From positions 4,464,001 through 4,528,000 of the forward strand of contig OZ038526.1 in the NCBI GenBank assembly GCA_964036665.1: DNA of 64,000 nucleotides. The letters run 5' to 3'. Within the stretch, counting starts at the first letter, position 1; the number at the start of each line of letters is the position of its first letter. Origin of the DNA: Gordius sp. MW1. Taxonomy: Eukaryota; Nematomorpha; Gordioida; Gordea; Gordiidae. Of this stretch, positions 44,681-56,622 are shown one piece after another. The notes below the pieces were generated by a model, which saw nothing but the letters and a program-made list of their open reading frames with translations, did not search any database and was not told where the DNA came from. The position numbers and the translations under genes are program-made.

Positions 44681-45620
44681 ATTGCTATTCAATTTAGGGT
44701 TCGCTTTTCGTTGTCCGTCCGTCCAACACACATGTATCATAATTGCTGATTCGAATCCCGGAGAGGGCATTTTTTTTTTAAATTAATATATTGTTATTGT
44801 TAATACCATTAATAATATGACTTTTTGCCCATTTCTTTGCTACTGACCAATGAAAAAAATGACCATTGGCCATTTTTTTCTTCGTTTTTGGAATTGCTAT
44901 ATTAGGTTAACATTGATAAATACCTTATGCCACCCCCCCCCCCCACAAGGGCCTATGCCTTTGTCTGCTGGCTACTGACCAATGGAAAAATGACCACTGG
45001 CCAAAGTGAGATTAAAATTGATTTTTTTTCTAGATTATAATTATAGGCTAGTTATTTGGCTATCTGCTGACCAATGGAAAAAATGACCAATGGCTAAGGT
45101 CTGAATGGAAATTTTTTGTTTTTTAAATATTTTGTTTATATATTACTATACATATGCGCTTGATTTGAATAGAGTCTATCAAATTATGGGTCGCCTACAC
45201 CAAATTGTTTAAATTTATATACAGTATCAAAAAAACTCTAAATTGAAAGTTGTACGTTTTGGAATGATGACTATTGGCTTTTCCAAGGTCATCTCTATTT
45301 GCGTTCCTTTCGTCATTTTGATTAATTTAGAAGTTGATAAATAAGAATGAATGAAAGAAAACCTATTCCTCAATAAATAAAGTATTAATAAATGTTTTAT
45401 AGCAGGTTTTACAAAAATTTACCTTTTTAAATATTTGTATAAATAAATAACTAATCATTTTGCATTTATGCCCTCCCCCCATAGGCATTCTCGCCCCTCC
45501 CCATTTGCTCGCCCATAAATTGCATAGCAAATACGCTACGTTTATACGGAGTATAGATGAGTTTCGTTTTCCCTTTTTCCTGCCCCTCCCTCCCCCCTTC
45601 CCTTTCCCCCCTCCCCCTGG
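44681..45620 (+). mobile_element. Helentron-like element, copy 3 (in duplication copy B)
   Basis: The partner of 38423-39333, with the same truncated 3' end. The 5' palindrome is further mutated (ATTGCTATTCAATTTAGGGT). It contains GACCAATGG/CCATTGG units and the inverse subterminal motif GCCCATAAATTGCATAGCAA. Confidence 0.6.
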
Positions 45621-46170
45621 TTATTTTATAAGGATTTAAAATTTAGTAAAATTAATACTTCCATAATATTGAGGAGGAGTAAAAATGATAAAGACAAAAC
45701 TTTTTACTAATTAATTTTATGTTTTCAAATAAATTGGCTGATTTAAAATGCAAATCTGATGATATTTAAAATATCAACTTTTTAGCATAAATAAAATCTT
45801 TTAAAAGTCTTTAACTTTGTGAACATCAAAACTATTCTATATAACAAGTATTGTAAGTAAAAAACGTCTTGTGATCTATAGCTAAAAAGCTTTTTAACTC
45901 ATCTCTCACTAATTTAGAAAAACAAATATATGATTTGGCTTTAAGTTACTTACACACAAATGATAACATTTATAACTTAGAATTTATTGTTAGGGTGTTA
46001 TTTTAATGCTATTAAAGTTTTAAAGTGCTTGTGTAATGCATATTAAAAATTAAGTATTTGTTGGGGTGCAATTACATTGTTTAATTAATAAAATAAATGA
46101 ATCAATTAAATTGTTTTATTTTTTTGATAGCGCTATATAAATTGTTGATCGCAATATTCTGTACAATTAG

Positions 46171-46428
46171 TTGTTAGCTTTAAGGCAAACATCTATAATT
46201 CTTGCCATGACGCCTAAACTTTCTTGTGACACTAACCTATTTTTGCAGCAGTCATTTGGACAAAATTGTAAGGTGATCATTAAAATTTGTAGGACTTTTA
46301 TAGCTTTTCAAGAATTTTCAAAAGTGACTTATAATTATGAGGAATCGGCTGAAAAAATATGGGGAAAATTATTGTGGGAGGCCCATATACTTTGGGTCAG
46401 TGGTATAAACAATAGTCAATATCGTTAG
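46171..46428 (+). pseudogene. Duplicate of the 39932 short frame
   Basis: The same 85-codon frame with a few replacements (for example ESAEKIWGKLLWEAHILWV), still open. Survival of an open frame in a recent duplication is not evidence of function. Confidence 0.25.
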
Positions 46429-46734
46429 ATTCCACTGTTAAATATTGATATATCAAATTCGATGCTTAAAATTTAAGAACATTATTATAGATGGAAGTTA
46501 TCTCTATCTTTCCATCTGCCATATTAGATATTATGAATGGAGTTTATTAATTATTCATGAAAGCGCGAGACAATAAAAAAACTAAATTAAAATAAGAACA
46601 AAAGGTAAATTTAAAGTACGAAACGAATCGAAAGTCTCGTTTGGAATAAATATTAAAATAAACTTTTTAGATATATAACATATGTCCTCCTTTTCTTTTT
46701 GGTTTTTAATTATGTTTCTTCGATAAATCTTGAA

Positions 46735-47589
<855 letters not shown>

Positions 47590-47593
47590 TTAA

Positions 47594-47772
47594 AGACTTA
47601 ATTATTACTTTTGCATATCACCCTATCTACCCTAATTTTTTTATCATTCCACCGTCACGCGTATCACCCCATTATCACGCGTATCACGCTGTTATCACGC
47701 AACCTTACCATATACATACTAATATATATTATAATCATGTGGTTTTTTTGTTATATGCCTAAAATCTAATAA
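47594..47772 (+). repeat. 5' LTR of the Gypsy element
   Basis: AGACTTAATTATTACTTTTG to ATGCCTAAAATCTAATAA, followed directly by TGGCGCGATCC as the candidate primer binding site. Contains tandem ATCACGCGTATCAC words. Matches 58090-58249 and 41352-41523. Confidence 0.78.
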
Positions 47773-48282
47773 TGGCGCGATCCTCCCTTAATTTCCACCC
47801 ATATACCCCCTCCTACAATTGAACTTTATATTTCCCAATTTAACCATTATCACTTAGTTGAGGAGACAAGAAATCTCTATTCCTTACTGTGATTGGCTCT
47901 CAAAATTATGAAAAATCTCCTCTCACCAGATCCCCTACAAAAATCATTCGAAGAAATCGTTTCCACAGTAAAAAGTTTTTTCTCCCCCAAGCCTAGTGCT
48001 ATTGTAAAGGTACAAATTTCACAAGTGCCTTTAATTGGATGGTGAAAGTATTGATTCCTTTGCCATGAGGTTATAGGGCTTTTCGATTAATTGCAATTTT
48101 GGTGCAAGCCTCTAGGACAACTTAAGGGATCGTTTCGTGGCTGGGTTACAAATTGGTAAAATTGTAGAGCGACTGTTGATTGTGGATAACCTGACCTGGC
48201 AAGTAGCGTTGGATGTTCCCAAATCAATGGAACGAGCGAGTTTTTAAAGCCATATGTTGACGCAATATCTGGAGCCTATTCG
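47773..48282 (+). pseudogene. Decayed gag region of the Gypsy element
   Basis: Broken frames retain gag-like phrases, including a stretch near 48060-48260 like FRLI.ILVQASRTT...GIVSWLG and an LLIVDNLTWQVALDVP reading. It leads into the zinc knuckle frame. Confidence 0.6.
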
Positions 48283-48884
48283 GTGACCAAGAAAAAGCCG
48301 ATACCAAATGTTAAATGTTTCGCATGTGGGGGTAACCATTTCCGTTCCAGTTCTAAATTCCGATTTGCAATATGTTATAAATGCAATAGCCACGGTCATA
48401 TTAAAAAGATATGCCGTTCCAAACAGGTTTCGTCATTGAACCATTTTCAATTGGAAGGAGATGCTTCACGCCCACTTTTTGGTTGAAAGTAAATGACAAT
48501 GTTTTAAATTTTGAAATTGATATAGGCTCGGCTGTGACCTTAATAAATTCTAATGGGGCTCACCTAGTTACTCAACTTTGTAGTACTGTGTTAAGGGGTT
48601 ACAATGGTACACACATACCAGTAAAAAGAACGGCGAAAGTCAACGTTAAAGAAAAGGACTCAACCTATCAACTTCTTATTCAGATCGTTGATGGAGACGG
48701 TCAAAACATTTTGGGTAGAGACTGGTTAAGAATCTTCCCGCATATATTACGTCAGCTAGGCGGGAATTGGGAGAGCAACCAACCTTCCCAACTGCACGAT
48801 ATTAACCACACTGACGGAGATGTTTTGTCAAATAATATTACTAAAAATATCCATTGTTATTTGAAAATAAACTGGGAGGGGTAG
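48283..48884 (+). pseudogene. Gypsy nucleocapsid zinc knuckle and aspartic protease
   Basis: The first frame (48283-48486) has CYKCNSHGHIKKIC, a perfect C-X2-C-X4-H-X4-C knuckle, preceded by a CFACGG pair. The overlapping frame (48411-48884) is the protease, with the late motif NILGRDWL intact. The catalytic triplet, normally D-T/S-G, reads D-I-G (FEIDIGSAVTLIN), a lesion expected to impair catalysis. The two frames overlap by 76 bp in different phases, so a frameshift separates them. Confidence 0.85.
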
Positions 48885-49546
48885 TCTGTTATGAGGCGAT
48901 CCTTAAATTAAAAAATGAGTTGTGTCCGCGTTTTTCCGTCTTAGACCCATTCCTTATACGTTAAAACCTAAAATTTACCAAGAATTAGATAGGTTAGTTA
49001 AAAAAGGAGTTTTAAAACCAATAAAATATGCCGAACAGTTATTAAAAATAATGGACACATCCGCATTTGCGGCGACTCCCCTGATTTAAATAAGCACCAT
49101 TTAATTGAAAAATATCCCTTGCCACGTATTCAAAATATATTTGCACAACGGGTTTAAATATTTTTCCGTTTTGGATTTAAAGGACGCTTACTTTCAAATA
49201 AAGGTTAGCGAAAATTCTCAAAAACTCTTAACCATTAATACACATCGTGGACTTTTTAAACACTAACCATAGCCTCTGCACCAGCCATTTTTCAATGATT
49301 TGTGGGCTCATTATTTAGGAATTATAATGGGATTGTATGTTACCTCGATGATATTATTATAGCGGGTAAATCGGTAGACCACAATAAAAAATTAGAGAAA
49401 GTTTTTAAAAAATTGGAGAGAACCAAAATTAAAATTAGAAAAGTGTAAATTTTTGAAAAAAAAGTGGAATACTTAGGTCATACCATTAGTAAAGACGGAA
49501 TTTTTACAACTGATAAAAATACTAAAGCAATTTTAACAGCACCAGC
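48885..49546 (+). pseudogene. Gypsy reverse transcriptase, first part
   Basis: Decayed palm and fingers: KYPLPRIQNI, FSVLDLKDAYFQI and the catalytic box YLDDIIIAG (near 49340) can be read in shifting frames, then VEYLGHTISKDG and DKNTKAILTA up to the insertion point. Confidence 0.82.
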
Positions 49547-50073
49547 CATAGGCGTACAGAAGGGGGTGGAAAACGGGAAATTCTACCCCCTTTACAAAAA
49601 TTAGTAAATTTTTTTTTATTAAAAAATAACTTATTATAGATTGGAAGTTCTTATTCTATAGCTGTTTAACTGACTCAAAATGACATTTATAAAAAATACC
49701 GATATATACTTTTTTATTTTTGAATTAAATTTCGACAAAAAGCCAATTAACTATTATTCTCTTTTTCCGCTATCATTTATTCGCTTGCATTACAATGAGA
49801 AAAAAAAATTTGGAGCATTAGTTCCCTATGAAATTATCCGATCCTCCTACATCTAATCCTAGAATTAATTGCTATGCAATTTATGGGCTCGCTTTTTGTT
49901 GTCCGTCCGTCCGTTGTCCTTCCGTCCGTTTTCCAAGTTATTACATCGGCTTTCAACTTTTTACTTGCCGGTTAAAACCCCGGAGAGGACAATTTTTTTT
50001 AATTATGGCAACCATAAAATCCCTTATATTATTTGATAAATATTAAATCTTTTTCTGTCCTAGTCCTCCCTCA

Positions 50074-50517
50074 AAAAGGGAGGACGGAATTTATTAAGAC
50101 TCCGACACTAGGATTTATTAACACTATTTCAATAAAATAAGGTATATGACTTTAATATGACTTTAATATGACTGACTCTTTACTAACCATTTGTTTTTAA
50201 ATAGTTGGAATAATAATGATGGAAGATGTAAATAATAATAATAGCGCACAGCGCGGTGATACAATAATAATGATGAAGATGTAAATAATAATAATAGCGC
50301 ACAGCGCGGTGTTACAATAATAATGATGAGGGGATTAGAACTGCGTGACAAGCAATAAACTATTATTAAACTTGAAGAGTAATAAAACTAGAAAGGGGAG
50401 GGGGAAAAATAGATATTTAATAAAATTAGAAATAAGCGGATAAAACTAGAAATAAGCGGGGGCAGGGGGGAAGAGTTTAGATTAGTTCAATATACCAAAA
50501 ATTGACCTTATGCCACA
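50074..50517 (-). repeat. LTR 1 of the array (mosaic)
   Basis: The right ~320 bp match LTRs 2 and 3, while the left ~120 bp differ apart from AAAAAGGGAGGAC and a GAATTTATTAA word. This suggests gene conversion or a junction with an older copy. It contains two direct repeats of AGCGCACAGCGCGG. Confidence 0.72.
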
Positions 50518-51160
50518 CCTTACCCTTTTCCCAAAATAAACTTGACCCTTACAGAAACAAAATATCACTTAATCGACATCTTTCCTTTTGATCATTTTAA
50601 TTCAATCATGCCACAATTTAAATTTATCACTAACACTACTCATAGAAAACTGAGGATAAGGATTTTTTATCCACCTCATTAACACGAGGATAACTCATAG
50701 AGTTCAGAGCCTCAAAATTTAACATGAGGATAACTCATAGAGTTCAGAGCCTCACAATTCAAGGATATAGGTTCTATTTCAGACACCGTCACCTTATCCA
50801 GTAGCGTTAACTTCTAAACAAATCTCTGGCATTTTCGCAAAAATTTAATATCACCCTTATTACAAGTTTCAACAAAAATTGACATTCAAAAAATTAACTT
50901 AACCCTTATTACAAGTTTCAACCAAAATTGACATTCAAAAATTTAACATAACCTTTATTACAAGTTTCAACCAACAATAGACCTTTTCCTCGCCACAATA
51001 TAATCCACTTCACAAAAATCGCTTTTTCCCTCGTCATAAAATCGCCAAATATTATTCAAATAAACGGGAAGGGGGGGGGGTTAGTATACAATTGATTAAT
51101 AACAATAAAATAATCATATTAATGTAACACAATAAGATTTTAGGTTTCTATTTAAATTAT

Positions 51161-51538
51161 TTGTTTTCAGTGGGTTTGCACTCAATTTTACCAGACTTTT
51201 TTCATAACTTCATTAATCCCCAATGGTTTAAGAATTTTTTCATACCTTCCCTGAATATTGCCATTAGAATTTTCAGAATTCCTTCATTGAATATTTTTCA
51301 GAATACCCAACTATTCATTGATCCCCAATGGTTTAAAAATTTTTCATACCTTCCATTAATATTGCTATTAGAATTTTCAGAATTTCTTCCTAGAATATTC
51401 GCGCTGGGTTCGAATAATAAGCTATTTCTGACACCAATATACTATACGTTAATACATATAGTATTTTTATTTATTTCGATTTTATTTGTTGTTTTAATGA
51501 TAGTATTTCGATTGTTTAACTTAATTAGTTTGTTCTAA
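51161..51538 (+). other. Open frame with C-terminal membrane segment, antisense to the LTR element (copy 1)
   Basis: 125 codons directly after TTTGTTTTCAG, a good splice acceptor. It has an internal repeat (PQWFKNF... twice, SLNI twice) and a C-terminal hydrophobic stretch LIHIVFLFISILFVVLMIVF. It is kept open in both copies (51161 and 52646) with few replacements. It lies opposite to the strand indicated by the primer binding site and polypurine tract, and I recognise no family. It may be chance in AT-rich DNA. Confidence 0.25.
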
Positions 51539-51558
51539 TCTCGGTGGTCCTCGCCCCA

Positions 51559-51999
51559 AAAAGGGAGGACTAATAATGAATCAATAATTTTGTTACCACT
51601 AAACCAGAATTTATTAATGATTAATATCTACACTTAAAGTAATACCATAAATATTAACTTTTACAAACAATTCGTACTTCAAATAGTAGGAATAATAATG
51701 ATGGAAGATGTAAATAATAATAATAGCGCACAGCGCGGTGATACAATAATAATGATGAAGATGTAAATAATAATAATAGCGCACAGCGCGGTGTTACAAT
51801 AATAATGATGAGGGGATTAGAACTGCGTGACAAGCAATAAACTATTATTAAACTTGAAGAGTAATAAAACTAGAAAGGGGAGGGGGAAAAATAGATATTT
51901 AATAAAACTAGAAATAAGCGGATAAAACTAGAAATAAGCGGGGGCAGGGGGGAAGAGTTTAGATTAGTTCAATATACCAAAAATTGGCCTTATGCCACA
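51559..51999 (-). repeat. LTR 2 of the array
   Basis: 441 bp, flanked by the primer-binding-site-like sequence at 51542-51558 and the polypurine tract at about 52000-52014. Confidence 0.8.
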
Positions 52000-52645
52000 C
52001 CTTACCCTTTTCCCAAAATAAACTTGACCCTTACAGAAACAAAATATCACTTAAGTGACATCTTTCCTTTTGATCATTTTAATTCAATCATGCCACAATT
52101 TAAATTAATCACTAACACTACTCATAGAAAACTGAGGATAAGGATTTTTTATCCACCTCATTAACACGAGGATAACTCATAGAGTTCAGGGCCTCAAAAT
52201 TTAACATGAGGATAACTCATAGAGTTCAGAGCCTCACAATTTAAGGATATAGGTTCTATTTCAGACACCGTCACCTTATCCAGTAGCGTTAACTTCTAAA
52301 CAAATCTCTGGCATTTAGAAGTTAAAATTTAATATCACCCTTATTACAAGTTTCAACAAAAATTGACATTCAAAAAATTAACTTAACCCTTATTACAAGT
52401 TTCAACCAAAATTGACATTCAAAAATTTAACATAACCCTTATTACAAGTTTCAACCAACAATAGACCTTTTCCTCGCCATGATATAATCCACTTCACAAA
52501 AATCGCTTTTTCCCTCGTCATAAAATCGCCAAATAATATTCAAATAAACGGGAAGGGGGGGGGGGTTAGTATACAATTGATTAATAACAATAAAATAATC
52601 ATATTAATGTAACACAATAAGAATTAAGGTTTCTATTTAAATTAT

Positions 52646-53023
52646 TTGTTTTCAGTGGGTTTGCACTCAATTTTACCAGACTTTTTTCATAACTTCATTA
52701 ATCCCCAATGGCTTAAGAATTTTTTCATACCTTCCCTGAATATTGCCATTAGAATTTTCAGATTTCCTTCATTGAATATTTTTCAGAATACCCAACTATT
52801 CATTGATCCCCAATGGTTTAAGAATTTTTCATACCTTCCATTAATATTGCTATTAGAATTTTCAGAATTTCTTCCTAGAATATTCGCGCTGGGTTCGAAT
52901 AATAAGCTATTTCTGACACCAATATACTATACGTTAATACATATAGTATTTTTATTTATTTCGATTTTATTTGTTGTTTTAATGATAGTATTTCGATTGT
53001 TTAACTTAATTAGTTTGTTCTAA
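52646..53023 (+). other. Open frame with C-terminal membrane segment (copy 2)
   Basis: Same frame as 51161-51538; visible differences include WLKNF for WFKNF and FRFPSL for FRIPSL. Function and reality are equally uncertain. Confidence 0.25.
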
Positions 53024-53043
53024 TCTCGGTGGTCCTCGCCCCA

Positions 53044-53484
53044 AAAAGGGAGGACTAATAATGAATCAATAATTTTGTTACCACTAAACCAGAATTTATT
53101 AATGATTAATATCTACACTTAAAGTAATACCATAAATATTAACTTTTACAAACAATTCGTACTTCAAATAGTAGGAATAATAATGATGGAAGATGTAAAT
53201 AATAATAATAGCGCACAGCGCGGTGATACATTAATAATGATGAAGATGTAAATAATAATAATAGCGCACAGCGCGGTGATACAATAATAATGATGAGGGG
53301 ATTAGAACTGCGTGACAAGCAATAAACTATTTTTAAACTTGAAGAGTAATAAAACTAGAAAGGGGAGGGGGAAAAATAGATATTTAATAAAACTAGAAAT
53401 AAGCGGATAAAACTAGAAATAAGCGGGGGCAGGGGGGAAGAGTTTAAATTAGTTCAATATACCAAAAATTGGCCTTATGCCACA
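53044..53484 (-). repeat. LTR 3 of the array
   Basis: 441 bp, nearly identical to LTR 2. Its outer edge (ATGCCACA) joins the Helentron-like tandem core (TTAATTAAATTAAAATT...). Confidence 0.8.
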
Positions 53485-54213
53485 TTAATTAAATTAAAAT
53501 TTTGTTCTTGTTAATACCAATGATAATATGACTTTTTGGCCGTCCGCTGGCTACTGACCAATGAAAAAAATGACCATTGGCCAACGTGAGATTAAAAACG
53601 ATTTTTTTTCTTGATTATAATTATAGGCTAATTAATTGGCTGTCTGCTAACCATTAGAAAAGATCAACACTGGCCAAAGTGATGGAACATTTGTATAAAT
53701 AATTAACTACTCATTTTGCATGTAATACCCCCCTATAGACATTCTCGCTCCTTCCCACCTTTCTCGCCCATAAATTGCATAGCAAATATGCTGCTTTTAT
53801 ACGGAGTATAGATGAGTTTCGTTCCCCCTCCCCTTCCCCCCTTCCCTTCCCCCATTCCCTTTCCCCCCTCCCCCTTCCCACGAGGGCCGAAGGCCCGAGT
53901 TTATATAATTTTATTTATTTTTCTGTACACTGATATTATTAATAATGCTTTTCATTTTCTACTGATATAGTTGCAGGCTTATTAAATCTTTAAATATATT
54001 TTAGTAGCTTAAGCTTTTAACGATTCATCGGGAGTTAGCCCTAAATCCTGATGAAATTCTTGATGTCTTATCTTTTGGCAAGAGAAAATTAAAAACGGTT
54101 TTATAGCGACTATTTTTATACACCGCTTTTGTATTTATATTATTGAAATAAAAATGTTTTTAAATAAATTGTAAATTTTCTTCTTCCTTGAGAAAATCCT
54201 GGCTACGCGCATG

Positions 54214-56088
54214 GCACCAGCCCCAAGTAAAATAATAGAACTACAATCTTGCTTAGGTATGGCCACGTACTACGCAAAGTTTATAAAAAATTTCTCTACT
54301 TTAGCACAACCGCTTTATAAACTTTTAAGAAAAGCAATAACTTAGAATTGGTGTCTAAACTGCGCAAATGCAACATTAAAAAAGCAATTATCCAAGGACC
54401 AATGTTAAAACATTTTGATCCTGAGTTGCCATTAATGCTCTCGATGGATGCTTCATCTGAAGGACTCGGCGCAGTACTTGCACATGAAATTAAAGGTTAT
54501 CAACACTCGATTGCTTTTGCTTCCGGCACTCTTAACTCCGAAAGAAATTATAGTCAGATTAAAAAAGAAGCATTAGCCATTATTTTTGCTTTTAATAAAT
54601 TTAAGGAATAAATCATGGCCCCCATTTTACATTTATAACAGATCACAAACCCTTAATATCACTATTCAATCCAATCCAAAATGAAGCGCAGGCCGTTTCA
54701 GCGAGACTTCAGAAATGGACCTTATTTACAACACCTTATCAATATACCACAAAATACAAAAATGGCAAAGAAAATACACAGGCTGACATGTTATCTAGAC
54801 TTCCAATACAATCTGAAGAAACACTAGAACAGAGGGAAGGGGAAGATATATACACCAGTTATGAAAAACCATTTCAACATTTCCCCATTACATCCGCCGA
54901 CATAGAGCGTCATACTCATTAGGATTTTATCCTGGGACAAGTCTATAACTATGTACTCCATTGGCTGGCCGAAGAAAGTGGCACCACAGCTAATAATGTA
55001 CCAACAACGGCAAAAAGAACTAACCACCTTAAAGGGCTGCATATTTTGGGAATACCGAATTATTATTCCCCAAGGCTGAAGGCAAAACAATTTGAAACTA
55101 ATCCACCTAGGACACCCAGGCATGAGTCGATCAAAAATTTTGGCTCCAAAACATCTCTGGTACCCGGGTAAAGAAATTGTACGGATTGTCAACAATGGTT
55201 CACTGGTACAACAGAATTAGCAACTCAAAAATGGGAAAACCCTGAAAACCATGGTCTAGGTTACATGCAGATTTTTGTGGACCAATTTATGGGTATTATT
55301 ATTTAATTTTAATTGACGCCTACAGCAAATGGCCCGAGGTGATTCCTATGACAAAAATAACAACTTTAAGTACCATAAACGCTCTCGAATCTATTTTCTC
55401 AAGGTTCGGAGTACCTAATACCCTGGCTACAGATAACCTCAATTCATAAGCGCAGAGTTTAAAAAATAATGTAACGCAAATAATATTCGTAACGCATATT
55501 CCAGCCCTTATCATCCTCGATCCAACGGAGAAGCTGAACGTTTTGTCCGAACATTTAAAGATTTTTTGAATAAAACTAGAAATTTTAAAAACGATAAATT
55601 ATAAAACTTTCTGTTTTCTTATAGAAATACCATTGACCCAACGACAGGATTAACTCCTGATAATCCTTAATCAAGATACAACTAATAGGTCCGTTAAATA
55701 GTTAAACCACATGTTTCTGTGCTTGACAAAGATGAGTTAGCACCCATCAATCGGAATTTTATAATTAGAGATAAAGTGTAAGTTAGAACTTTTACAACTA
55801 ATGAAAACTTATGGGTAACGGGAAAAATAGCAATAATCTTGGTCGAAATGGATGATGGTGCGTTATGGAAAAGACATGGTGATCATATTAGGAAGTCTTT
55901 AGATAACGCAGACAAACAGAACAATGAAAAACTATTGGCTGACATTTCGAATTCAAACCGGGTAATCTGCCACATAATGAAACAAGTGATTTACTTGACT
56001 CCACCATTCCGCAACAGATTAATCTTCCACATGATGAAGCCAGCGATAATATACCAGTTTCCATCACACCCCCACTCTCATCCCTACC
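54214..56088 (+). pseudogene. Gypsy pol, second part: RT end, RNase H, integrase
   Basis: The RT thumb leads into RNase H (54348-54611: LSMDASSEGLGAVLAHE, FASGTLNSERNYSQIKKEAL). The integrase zinc-finger region (near 55100: HLGHPGMSRSKI) follows. The DDE core (55240-55540) shows DFCGPIYGYYYLILIDAYSK, FGVPNTLATDN and HPSSNGEAERFV. The C-terminal domain ends with INRNFIIRDK and NENLWVTGKI. Several frameshifts and stops are present. The frame 55839-56228 runs from this tail into the inserted hAT-like element and is not a protein. Confidence 0.87.
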
Positions 56089-56458
56089 TAGAGCCCTGCA
56101 AAATGAAATTATTTCTGCCCGAGCCCGGCCCGAGACCGACGTCTCAGTTTTTATTTTGCTCGAGCCCAAGCCCGTACGACTTTTTTATTTTTGGCCCGAC
56201 CCGAGCCCGACCCGATTTTTTAAATTGATAATTTAAAAATTTATTTTAACATTTTTGAAAATTATTTCACCATATAAATACATAATGCATCAAATTGTTA
56301 TTACTCGTAAAACTGAGATAAGTTTGAAATAAAATTTCATTTTCACTCGCTTCAATTTATTTAGCTAATAATTTATAATTGGAAAAATAAATTCCAAATA
56401 AAAAACTTTTTAAAATATTTCCTTATTTTATTTCTAAAGTAACAGTTAGGTATATAAA

Positions 56459-56622
56459 ATACGCCCTTCGGGCGTAACTGGGGGCTTCGCCCCCAGACCC
56501 CCTTGGGGGCTTCGCTCCCAAACCCCCAGCTGGGGGCTCCGCCCCAAGTTTCCCGTTGGGAGATTCGCCCCCAAACCCCCATCTCCTGGGGACTCCGCCC
56601 CCAAACCCCCGTTTAGTTTAGA
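56459..56622. repeat. Series of GGGGGCTTCGCCCCC-type hairpins
   Basis: About six GC hairpins with TTCG, TCCG or similar loops (GGGGGCTTCGCCCCC, TTGGGGGCTTCGCTCCCAA, TGGGGGCTCCGCCCCA, GGGAGATTCGCCCCC) alternate with CAAACCCCC spacers. This is strikingly GC-rich against AT-rich surroundings. The Gly/Trp-rich minus-strand translations here are artefacts. Confidence 0.85.

Larger units (their letters stand above)
50074..53484 (-). mobile_element. LTR-interior-LTR-interior-LTR array (recombined small LTR element)
   Basis: Three LTRs (50074-50517, 51559-51999, 53044-53484) separate two near-identical interiors of about 1.04 kb. The step is 1482-1485 bp. On the minus strand each interior ends in GGGAAAAGGGTAAGG, a polypurine tract, right before TGTGGCATAAGG, the LTR start. 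Each LTR is followed by TGGGGCGAGGACCACCG as primer binding site; the 50074 LTR has lost it. This fixes the orientation as minus. The pattern is what unequal recombination between LTRs produces. No gag or pol is present. Confidence 0.8.
49868..53902 (+). mobile_element. Helentron-like element, copy 4, with LTR elements inserted in it
   Basis: 5' motif ATTGCTATGCAATTTATGGG, then GTCCGTCCGTCC and a B-box-like GGTTAAAACCCCGG near 49970. The tandem core resumes at about 53490 (GACCAATG, GACCATTGGCC). Then come CCCATAAATTGCATAGCAAAT, a C/T-rich run and the full 3' hairpin GAGGGCCGAAGGCCC before GAGTTT. It gives the best-preserved 3' end with copy 1. Confidence 0.62.
49547..54213. mobile_element. 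4.7 kb TIR element inserted in the Gypsy reverse transcriptase
   Basis: It runs from CATAGGCGTACAGAAGG to CCTGGCTACGCGCATG, decayed inverted ends of the CATGGGCGTAGCCAG type. GCACCAGC is present on both sides (49539-49546, 54214-54221). Removing the element and one duplicate restores the reading ...AILTAP | SKIIELQSCLG of the reverse transcriptase. No transposase is visible. Inside are a Helentron-like element (49868-53902) and, within that, a three-LTR array (50074-53484). Confidence 0.9.

Noticed and set aside
55839..56228. 129-codon frame with proline-rich end
   Set aside because: It runs from the Gypsy integrase tail into the hAT-like insertion at 56089.
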